Shown: positions 5,496-11,213 of the stretch, piece after piece
How the letters are laid out: each line of letters begins with the position of its first letter
Numbering within the stretch: position 1 is the first letter of the stretch
NCBI GenBank assembly: GCA_902806375.1
Contig: CADCWK010000033.1
Location: 1-11,213, forward strand
Source of the DNA: an uncultured Thermomicrobiales bacterium
Lineage (GTDB): Bacteria > Chloroflexota > Chloroflexia > Thermomicrobiales > UBA6265
DNA length: 11,213 bases
Direction of reading: 5' to 3'
Notes under the pieces: generated by a model
The model's database searches: none
Told to the model about the DNA's origin: nothing
Seen by the model: the letters and a program-made list of their open reading frames with translations, nothing else
Position numbers and translations under genes: made by a program

Positions 5496-8400
5496 TCAGC
5501 GGCGACCCGACCGCCGTGGGGCCGTGTCCGCGTCCGGGTGGCCGGCGGCCCGGAGGGCGTCGAGGTCGGCGGCACCGCCGCGGCCCGTCACGGTGATCAC
5601 CTTGTACTCGTGGTTCATGTCCCGGAACAGGAAGCCGTCCCGGATCAGGTCGTCGATCAGGTTGCCGACCTTGCCCGGGGAAATGTCCTTCAGTGCGCCG
5701 AACGCCGAGGATCGGTCCTCGCGGACGCTGCTCTCGACCGAACCGACCAGGAGCCTGGTCAGCCCGGTCTTGCCCATCGGGAAGGGGAGGTTCCGGGCGG
5801 CGTCGAGCACGGTCAGGGCGTCGGCGGCGGTCGTCCAGACGCGCTTGGCGCCGCCCCGCTCGGCGCGCTGCCCGGCCGCCGCGCCGGTGCAGACATCGCA
5901 GGCCGTCCCGCAGGCTGGCAGGCGTTGACCAAGGTGCGCGGCGATCGCCTGGTGGCGGCAGCGGTGCCCGGCGGCGTACTCCATCATCTGGGCGACGCGG
6001 CGGACGGCCTCGGTCTGGCCCCGGTGGAGGACGTCGGCCATCCGGTCCCGGACGGTCGCGTCGGCCGGCAGCAGCTCCAGGCAGACCATCCGGTTGCCCT
6101 CGCGGACACTCAGGTCTGGCTCGCTCTCCAGCGTCTCCGTCAGGGTGGTCGGTGTGATTCCGAGCGCGTTGCAGGCGATCAGCGTGTCGAGCGACCCACC
6201 GGCCAGCCGGGAGCCGTCCCACGACCAGCGGACGTGCTCACGCCACGCGATGCCGGAGGCACCCTTCGCGTCGGCGCTGAAGCCGGCATGCGGCTGGAGG
6301 GTGAAGGCCGTCGGGGCGTCCGGGTGCCGGCGGACCAGCCCGGCCTGGGCGAGGACGCCGAGCCCGACGCGGGGGTCGATATCGCTGTCGACCTCGTTGT
6401 CGTCGGTGTCGCGGCTGCCCGGTGGCAGGAGGTCGCGCGGGTCGGCGATCGCCCAGCGGCCCGTCGCCTGGGCCCGGAGGTTGAGGTAGATCCGGCGCAG
6501 GACCGGGATCGGGATCTGGTCGCGGGTGGACTGGCGGGAGAGGTTGCCGGAGTCGTAGGAGCTGTAGAGCAGCACGCAGCGGGCGGCCGCGCCGTCCCGT
6601 CCGGCCCGGCCGCTCTCCTGGGCGTAGGACTCCAGCGATCGTGGTGGGGCGAGGTGGACGATGAAGCGGACGTCGCTCTTGTTGACGCCCATCCCGAAGG
6701 CGACCGTGGCGGCGACGACGCGGGCCTGCCCGGACATGAACATGTCCTGGTGGCGGGCCCGTGTCCCCTGGTCCAGCCCGGCGTGGTAGGGGACGGCGCT
6801 GACGCCGCGCTGGCGGAGCGAGTTGGCCAGCTTGTCGGCGTCCGCCCGTGAGCCGACGTAGACGATCCCGGCGCCGCGCTCCTTCTGGCAGATCTCGAGG
6901 GTGCGGCGGATTTTCTCCTCGCGGTTGGCGCACTCGAAGGCCGAGAGGAACAGGTTGGGCCGGAACAGGTTGACCGTCATCAGGTCGAGGTCCCGGCCCA
7001 GCGCCTGGCCGATCTCGCCGCTCATCCGTCGCGTTGCCGTCGCCGTGATGGCGAGGACGGCGGGGTTGCCCAGGGCCGGGAGGACCTGCGGGATCTGGAG
7101 GTAGTCCGGCCGGAAGTCGTGGCCCCACATGCTGATGCAGTGGGCCTCGTCGATGACCAGCAGCCCGGTCCCGGCCTGGCGCATGGCGTGGACGAAGGCC
7201 CACTGCCGCAGGCGTTCCGGGGCGGCATAGACGAGCTTGTAGCGGCCGCTGGCGATGCCTTCGAGCGCGTCCCGCTGCTCGGCCGGCGTCAGCGTGCTGT
7301 TGACCAGGACCGTCCGCTCGCGGATCTCGTCCGGCAGCGTCTCGACCTGGTCCTTCATCAGGGCGATCAGCGGCGAGAGGACCAGGGTGACCCCCGGCAG
7401 GAGCATGGCCGGGATCTGGAAGGTCAGCGACTTGCCGGCGCCGGTCGGCATGATCGCGATCGTGTCCCGTCGTTCGAGGACGTTGGCGATCACGGCCGCC
7501 TGGCCGGGCCGCAGGTCCGGGTAGCCGAAGGTCCGGCGGAGCAGGGGCAGCACCTCAGGGTGCCGCTCCGTCAGGTCGACCGGTTCCTCGACCGGCGCGA
7601 CCTCGAGGTCCGGTTCCTCGACCGGTGATGGTCTGGTCGTGGTGGGTCGGGGCGCCTGCGTGGTCAGCCCGGACCGCTCCCCCGGCCAGCCGGCCGGGAG
7701 GTCGCTGGGCGCGGGCGGCTCGATCGACGCGGGGACCGGCCGGCCCAGCCGCTCGAGGATCGGCTCCTGCACGGTGCGGTCGCGCTGCCGGCGGGACTGG
7801 AGGCTGCGGGTCTGGAACTCGTCGTTCAGCTCCGCCGCCAGCTCGGTCCGGCCCAAACCCGCCGCGATGCCCGCGGCCTGCCGGAGCGACAGCCCCTCCC
7901 CGGTGGCACGGAGGCTGAGCGCGTCCTCCAGCTGGCGGGCGGCCGCGGCGAGATCCTTCCGTTCCAGCGCGATCTGGGCGAGTCCGAGCCGGGCGGCGGT
8001 GCTGTTTGGGTTGGCGGCGATCTCGTCCCGGTAGTGTTCGGTCAGGGTGTCGTGGTCGCCGGTCGCCCGCGCGACCTCGATGGCGAGCGCCTGGACCGAT
8101 TTGAGGTCGGGCGATGTCGCCGTGACCTCGTCGGCGATCCGGCTGGCCTCGCTCGTGTCGCCCGCGCCGAGCAGCGCCAGCGCCAGCCGGACGGAGGCCG
8201 TCGCCGATGGCCGGGCCTCGGCGCGCTGCCGCAGGATCGCGACCGCGTCGGCGTCCCGGCCGGCCGCAATCAGGAGGGCCGCCCGCTCCTCCTGCCCCTT
8301 GACGCTCGGGCCGCTGATGGACTCGATCAAGTCAATCCACTCGGCCGCCTCGGCCAGCGCCCCGCGGGAGCGGAGATACCCCACCCACACCCAGCGCTGG

Positions 8401-8501
8401 TCTGAGGTGAGCTGCCGGGCATCGGGGATGCCGATGTCCGGCGGCTGACCGGTCCCGGACGCTGACGGGGAGTAAGATGTCCGGGTTGGGACGGCGACCA
8501 C
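5496..8501 (-). CDS. recQ: RecQ-family ATP-dependent DNA helicase with N-terminal TPR-like region
   Basis: This 1001-residue protein probably unwinds DNA 3' to 5' in repair and recombination. Residues about 36-235 are alanine/leucine-rich paired helices resembling TPR repeats, then a Pro/Glu linker with a repeated PVEEP (293-297, 303-307). The helicase core shows motif 0 (FGYPDLRPGQ, 325-334), Walker A PTGAGKS (352-358), DEAH (451-454) continuing into the RecQ aromatic loop CISMWGHDFRPDY, motif III ITATAT (485-490) and motif VI QESGRAGRDG (628-637). A zinc site follows at Cys848, Cys864, Cys868 and Cys871, then an RQC-like winged helix (about 890-973). I see no HRDC domain. About 210 residues separate motif VI from the first zinc cysteine, against about 55 in E. 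coli RecQ; this insert includes a winged-helix-like stretch (DPRVGLGVLAQAGLVRR, 709-725). The GTG start at 8501 has AGGAG 6 nt upstream. It is convergent with the antiporter gene. Confidence 0.93.
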   Translation of the reverse strand: MVAVPTRTSYSPSASGTGQPPDIGIPDARQLTSDQRWVWVGYLRSRGALAEAAEWIDLIESISGPSVKGQEERAALLIAAGRDADAVAILRQRAEARPSATASVRLALALLGAGDTSEASRIADEVTATSPDLKSVQALAIEVARATGDHDTLTEHYRDEIAANPNSTAARLGLAQIALERKDLAAAARQLEDALSLRATGEGLSLRQAAGIAAGLGRTELAAELNDEFQTRSLQSRRQRDRTVQEPILERLGRPVPASIEPPAPSDLPAGWPGERSGLTTQAPRPTTTRPSPVEEPDLEVAPVEEPVDLTERHPEVLPLLRRTFGYPDLRPGQAAVIANVLERRDTIAIMPTGAGKSLTFQIPAMLLPGVTLVLSPLIALMKDQVETLPDEIRERTVLVNSTLTPAEQRDALEGIASGRYKLVYAAPERLRQWAFVHAMRQAGTGLLVIDEAHCISMWGHDFRPDYLQIPQVLPALGNPAVLAITATATRRMSGEIGQALGRDLDLMTVNLFRPNLFLSAFECANREEKIRRTLEICQKERGAGIVYVGSRADADKLANSLRQRGVSAVPYHAGLDQGTRARHQDMFMSGQARVVAATVAFGMGVNKSDVRFIVHLAPPRSLESYAQESGRAGRDGAAARCVLLYSSYDSGNLSRQSTRDQIPIPVLRRIYLNLRAQATGRWAIADPRDLLPPGSRDTDDNEVDSDIDPRVGLGVLAQAGLVRRHPDAPTAFTLQPHAGFSADAKGASGIAWREHVRWSWDGSRLAGGSLDTLIACNALGITPTTLTETLESEPDLSVREGNRMVCLELLPADATVRDRMADVLHRGQTEAVRRVAQMMEYAAGHRCRHQAIAAHLGQRLPACGTACDVCTGAAAGQRAERGGAKRVWTTAADALTVLDAARNLPFPMGKTGLTRLLVGSVESSVREDRSSAFGALKDISPGKVGNLIDDLIRDGFLFRDMNHEYKVITVTGRGGAADLDALRAAGHPDADTAPRRSGRR

Positions 8502-8525
8502 GCGTGGCTCCTGAGGTGTCCGTAC

Positions 8526-8570
8526 AGAACGAGTGTTTTCCAGTATACCCGGTCGTTTCCGGGATCGGAA
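8526..8570 (-). promoter_or_regulatory. recQ promoter with a SOS-box-like operator
   Basis: On the minus strand TATACT (8547-8542) is a good -10, with only a weak -35 (TTCCGA, 17 nt upstream). The expected start of transcription is near 8535, giving a leader of about 34 nt. GAAC-GAGT-GTTT (8527-8538, plus strand) overlaps this start. It matches seven of eight core bases of the Gram-positive LexA operator GAAC-N4-GTTC. A GGGAT/ATCCC hairpin sits near the -35. LexA control is inference. Confidence 0.5.
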
Positions 8571-8694
8571 TCCCCCGGGACAGCCGCTCCGCGGTCCGGG
8601 CGTCCCGCTCGCTGATGCGGACGCCGTGGAATCGACGACCCGGCGTCACGCTTTGGCGATGGTTGTCCGCTGTACTGGGGGTGGACATGGTCAG

Positions 8695-8754
8695 GGCAGT
8701 TTCACCGGTGCCTGCCATTCGTCCAGGCACTGAATGGTACGGACAGAAACTGCC
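8695..8754 (+). promoter_or_regulatory. Structured leader with alternative hairpins upstream of the small membrane protein
   Basis: GGCAGTTTC (8695-8703) pairs with GAAACTGCC (8746-8754). Inside it, GTGCCTG (8708-8714) pairs with CAGGCAC (8724-8730). The loop bases TGCCATTC (8713-8720) can instead pair with GAATGGTA (8732-8739); the two inner hairpins exclude each other. A further hairpin, GGTCGG/CCGACC (8767-8782), lies just before the ribosome site. A TGTACT (8671-8676) could be a -10, but its -35 is poor. It matches no riboswitch class I recognise. Confidence 0.45.
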
Positions 8755-8801
8755 GGTGGCCGACGTGGTCGGAAACCCGACCCGGCGAGAGGGACACGTA
8801 G

Positions 8802-9335
8802 ATGAATGTCGATGAACGGACGAAGGGCGCGATGTCGCTCTGGGAGCAGACCCGGAGCCAGCGCTGGGCGCTGGTCGCGGGGCTGGTGATCGGCGTGATG
8901 ATCGGCGCCGGGGTGGCAATCCTGTTCCGCCCGCTGGTGATCGCCATCATCCTGATCCTGCTGGCCCTGCTGGTCTACCGCGTCGTCCGGGCCGTCCAGG
9001 GGCGCGGGGGGAGCGGGCGGGAAGCGACCGGTGGTCCGGTGGTCCGGGGCATGGTCGTCACGGGCCGCTACGCCGAACCGGGCGCTGCCGCCCGGCCCAG
9101 CGTCGCCGCCGACCCGCTCGACGATCCAATCCCCGATGCCGCCCCGGCGGCGCGTGTCGAGCGCGATCTGCGGCGTGGACCGGCGTATGATGCCGAGATC
9201 GACGCGATCCTGGCCAACATCGACCGCCAGATCGAGGTCGAGGGCACGCGCCCGCCGGGCCGCGCGACCCGACCGGCCCGGCAGGCCAGGCCGGAGCCGG
9301 GTGGTGTCCAGGACGCCGAGTTCCATGACCGCTAG
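8802..9335 (+). CDS. Hypothetical two-helix membrane protein
   Basis: I do not recognise a family for this 177-residue protein. It has a short charged N-terminus (1-21), two closely spaced hydrophobic helices (about 22-42 and 44-61) separated by an Arg-Pro turn, and a long soluble tail rich in Ala, Gly, Pro and Arg (62-177). The tail contains a possible helix at about 118-147 (RVERDLRRGPAYDAEIDAILANIDRQ region). The hairpin topology suggests both ends lie on the cytoplasmic side. The ATG at 8802 follows GAGAGGG at about 8-9 nt. The coding DNA contains a short tandem CCGGTGGT repeat near 9026. It is divergent from recQ and lies 93 bp upstream of the TauE-like transporter on the same strand, so the two may be co-transcribed. 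No catalytic or binding motif is visible. Confidence 0.75.
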   Translation: MNVDERTKGAMSLWEQTRSQRWALVAGLVIGVMIGAGVAILFRPLVIAIILILLALLVYRVVRAVQGRGGSGREATGGPVVRGMVVTGRYAEPGAAARPSVAADPLDDPIPDAAPAARVERDLRRGPAYDAEIDAILANIDRQIEVEGTRPPGRATRPARQARPEPGGVQDAEFHDR

Positions 9336-9428
9336 CGTCGCGTGCGGCGTCTGATCGGCGGATCATCCGGTTGAGCGGTACCATCGTTCCCGATCGGCCT
9401 GACTCCATGCGGACCGGGAGCAACCTCG

Positions 9429-10208
9429 CTGGACACCCTGCAGATCATCCTCACGCTGACCGTCGTCACCTTCGGGCTCGGCGTGCTGCTCGGGTTCGTC
9501 GGCGCGGGCGGGGCTGGCCTGGTCGTCGCCCTGCTCTCGACTGGGTTCGGCCTGCCCATCCATGACGCGATCGGGACCGGCCTGGCGGCCATGTTCTTCA
9601 CGGCGATCGCCGGAGCCTGGTCGCACTACCGCGAGGGCAACGTCGCGATCCGGGCGGGCCTGTTCGTCGGGGTCGCCGGGATCACTGGAGCGATCGCCGG
9701 GGCGACAATCAGCCAGGACATCCCGGAGCTGGCGCTGACCATCGCCGCCGGGCTCGGGCTGTGGTTCCTCGCGGCGCTGGTCTGGTTCCGGACCCGGTAC
9801 GCCGAACTGATCCTCCCGCCGCCGGGCGAACGGGCGCCGGACCTGGCGGATGACCGGCGCTGGCCCTCGGTCGGGCTCGGGGTCGTCGGTGGGGGCATGT
9901 CGGCCCTGCTGGGCGTCGGCATGTCGCCATTCATCCAGCTCGGGCTGCTGGTCGTCGCAAAGCTGCAACTTCGCCAGGCCGTCGGGACCACGATGCTGGT
10001 CCTGGTCTTCGTCAGCGCCAGCGCCGCCGTGACGTTCTCGGCCGCCGGCGATGTCTCCGCCCCGCACCTGGTCGGGACGGTCGTTGGCCTGTCGGCCGGC
10101 TCGTTCATCGGCGCCCGTTTCACCCGCCGCGCCCCACTGATCGTGCTCCGGGTCGCGCTGGTCGGGACACCGGTGTTCGCCGGGGCGCTGCTGCTGGGCG
10201 GCATCTGA
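9429..10208 (+). CDS. TauE/SafE (DUF81) family membrane transporter
   Basis: This 259-residue integral membrane protein has about eight hydrophobic segments. The family's duplicated glycine motif appears as GFVGAGGAG (22-30) and GVVGGGMSALLGVGMSP (151-167). Each is followed by a GT-containing helix: GTGLAAMFFTAIAG (49-62) leading to HYREGNV, and VGTTMLVLVFVSASA (185-199). Family members export sulfite, sulfonates or other organic anions; the substrate here is unknown. No ATG, GTG or TTG lies in frame between the stop at 9372 and GTG 9483. That GTG lacks a ribosome site and would cut off most of the first helix. CTG at 9429 has GGGAG 8 nt upstream and gives a full first helix, so I take it as the start, with moderate confidence. 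It follows the small membrane protein by 93 bp. Confidence 0.85.
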   Translation: MDTLQIILTLTVVTFGLGVLLGFVGAGGAGLVVALLSTGFGLPIHDAIGTGLAAMFFTAIAGAWSHYREGNVAIRAGLFVGVAGITGAIAGATISQDIPELALTIAAGLGLWFLAALVWFRTRYAELILPPPGERAPDLADDRRWPSVGLGVVGGGMSALLGVGMSPFIQLGLLVVAKLQLRQAVGTTMLVLVFVSASAAVTFSAAGDVSAPHLVGTVVGLSAGSFIGARFTRRAPLIVLRVALVGTPVFAGALLLGGI

Positions 10209-10260
10209 CGGTCGGCGATGCGCAATCTGCCCGATCACCCTCAGTATCGCGCGGAGCGTG

Positions 10261-10344
10261 CCGGTGGCCAGCAGACCCCTGCCTCAGCCCCTCCCCGGCT
10301 CCCGGATCGTTCACCCGACCTGCGGTCGCGTTCGGATCACCGGC
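10261..10344 (+). repeat. Dispersed intergenic repeat, copy B
   Basis: This is the partner of copy A (5157-5239), sharing the identical 18-base core at 10317-10334. It starts 52 nt after the TauE stop codon. Unlike copy A, it is not enclosed by the 14-bp inverted repeats, so the repeat and that element are separable. In this copy the core extends to CGACC-TGC-GGTCG, a short symmetric element. Confidence 0.75.
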
Positions 10345-10404
10345 ACGCTTCTCCGCCCAGAGAGGGGAGTCGTTGCCTGGAGTCGGGATGCCGAGCCTCC
10401 TGGG

Positions 10405-10424
10405 CATGAACGGCCGGGTTCATG
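10405..10424. repeat. CATGAAC/GTTCATG inverted repeat
   Basis: Perfect 7-base arms (10405-10411 and 10418-10424) flank GGCCGG. It lies about 150 bp upstream of the phosphotransferase start. It could be an operator or a small hairpin; no further support is available. Confidence 0.35.
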
Positions 10425-10573
10425 GACCGCGCACAGCGTCATGGGAACGCGGGAGCCGATCGGTGCAGTGATCCCCTCTCATCGACTCGCCCTCGCTGTG
10501 ACGGTCGTTGATGCGCTCAAGACCTGCGACGGAGCATAGACGGCCATGGCGGAACCGCGTCGGAGGATCTGAC

Positions 10574-11213
10574 ATGATGGACATCCCGCCCGCCTTTGCG
10601 GAGCGGATCCTCCAGGTCGATGGTGACGAGGGTCGTGACTGGCTCACGGCTCTGCCCGCGACGTTCGACCGGTTGATCGAACGGTGGGAACTGATCCCCG
10701 ACGGGCCGATCCGGCACGGCGCGATGGCGCTCGTCCTGCCGGTCGTCGCGTCCGGGGAACCGGCCGCGCTCAAGGTCTCCCGGCGCAACGACGCGAATCG
10801 GCACGAGGCGGCGGCGCTCCGCTGGTGGGATGGCCGGGGGACGGTCCGGCTGCTCCGGGACGACCCGGACGACGGCGCATCGCTGCTCGAACGGCTGGAC
10901 GCGACCAGAACCATGGCGGACCTGTCCAGCGACGATGCGGCCAGGGTGGCCGGCGAGCTGATCCGCCAGATGGCGATCCCCGCCGACCCCGCCCTGCCGA
11001 CCGTCGCGGGTGAGGCGGTCACGATGGCGACGAGCCTGCCCGGACGGTGGGAGCACCTCGGCCGCCCGTTCCCGCGGTGGACGCTCGACCTCGCCGTCGA
11101 CCTGGCGACGTCGCTACGGCATGGCGCCGGGTCGGTGATGGTCAACCGTGACCTCTGGGACGGCAACGTGCTGGCGGCGACACGACAACCGTGGCTGGCG
11201 ATCGATCCCATGC
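10574..11213 (+). CDS. APH(6)/streptomycin 6-kinase-type phosphotransferase (3' end outside window)
   Basis: The first 213 residues of a kinase-fold protein are present; the gene runs off the window. It resembles the aminoglycoside/hydroxyurea phosphotransferase family (streptomycin 6-kinase type), which phosphorylates small hydroxyl-bearing substrates with ATP in the cytoplasm. Lys67 in ALKVS is the expected ATP-binding lysine and Glu78 in RHEAAAL its helix-C partner. The catalytic loop is VNRDLWDGNVL (190-200) with Asp193 and Asn198, followed by WLAIDPM (207-213) with the metal-binding Asp211. The classical HGDLH loop is replaced by NRDLW, so the second histidine is a tryptophan. ATG at 10574 has GGAGG 7 nt upstream; the next codon, ATG 10577, is equally usable. 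A role in antibiotic resistance is possible but should not be assumed, since many chromosomal homologues have unknown substrates. Confidence 0.85.
   Translation, partial: MMDIPPAFAERILQVDGDEGRDWLTALPATFDRLIERWELIPDGPIRHGAMALVLPVVASGEPAALKVSRRNDANRHEAAALRWWDGRGTVRLLRDDPDDGASLLERLDATRTMADLSSDDAARVAGELIRQMAIPADPALPTVAGEAVTMATSLPGRWEHLGRPFPRWTLDLAVDLATSLRHGAGSVMVNRDLWDGNVLAATRQPWLAIDPM

Larger units (their letters stand above)
10209..10573. other. Intergenic region between the transporter and phosphotransferase genes
   Basis: No convincing gene is seen here. It contains dispersed repeat copy B (10261-10344) and a 7-bp hairpin (10405-10424). No clear rho-independent terminator follows the TauE gene, and no well-spaced promoter for the phosphotransferase could be picked out. 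Confidence 0.6.

Noticed and set aside
5538..6851. 437-codon plus-strand frame opposite recQ
   Set aside because: It is antisense to conserved zinc-binding, winged-helix and helicase motifs and has no recognisable domains of its own.
8708..8737. H-type pseudoknot using both inner stems of the leader at once
   Set aside because: Connecting loops of 0 and 1 nt are too short to cross full 7-bp and 6-bp stems; alternative hairpins are the more reasonable reading.
9363..10238. 291-codon minus-strand frame opposite the TauE-like gene
   Set aside because: It is low-complexity Asp/Arg/Gln sequence mirroring a membrane protein; the plus strand carries clear family motifs.
1..11213. CRISPR array, prophage, toxin-antitoxin pair, or biosynthetic or defence gene cluster
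   Set aside because: There are no regularly spaced direct repeats, no integrase, phage or transposase genes, and the neighbouring genes have unrelated functions.

Overview
The window is GC-rich DNA with gene layout, start codons (ATG, GTG, TTG) and Shine-Dalgarno sites typical of a bacterium. The mix of genes (a long class II aldolase, a Tat/lipoprotein-type cupredoxin, a selenocysteine tRNA and a large RecQ helicase) would fit a Chloroflexota/Thermomicrobia-like or actinobacterial genome. That placement is inference from gene style, not a phylogenetic result.

Layout. Positions 1-3550 are read on the minus strand: a class II fructose-bisphosphate aldolase-type enzyme (32-1450), a lipoprotein with two cupredoxin domains (1672-2490), a MIP18/DUF59 Fe-S assembly protein (2993-3304) and a selenocysteine tRNA (selC, 3453-3550). 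Intergenic hairpins and palindromes separate them. A CaCA-family cation antiporter (3768-5033) follows on the plus strand and ends at a strong terminator (5062-5112). A non-coding stretch bounded by 14-bp inverted repeats (5113-5480) lies between the antiporter and the convergent recQ. RecQ (5496-8501, minus) is 1001 residues long, with a TPR-like N-terminal region fused to a helicase, zinc and winged-helix core. Divergent from recQ are a small two-helix membrane protein (8802-9335) and a TauE/SafE transporter (9429-10208). After another non-coding stretch comes the start of an APH(6)/streptomycin-kinase-type phosphotransferase (10574 to the window end).

How the genes work together. I see no single multi-gene pathway; these look like mostly single-gene transcription units. 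Possible links are only local. The MIP18 gene lies 148 bp downstream of selC on the same strand. The two-helix protein and the TauE transporter are co-directional with a 93-bp gap. The membrane protein and recQ share a 300-bp divergent control region.

The points most worth a second look are the selC gene with its imperfect stems, the TPR-RecQ fusion with a SOS-box-like site at its promoter, the inverted-repeat-bounded element at 5113-5480, and an ~83-bp dispersed repeat found downstream of both transporters. There are also two unusual palindromic control regions, at 1476-1521 and 2667-2718. I do not see a clear novel defence or biosynthetic system here.
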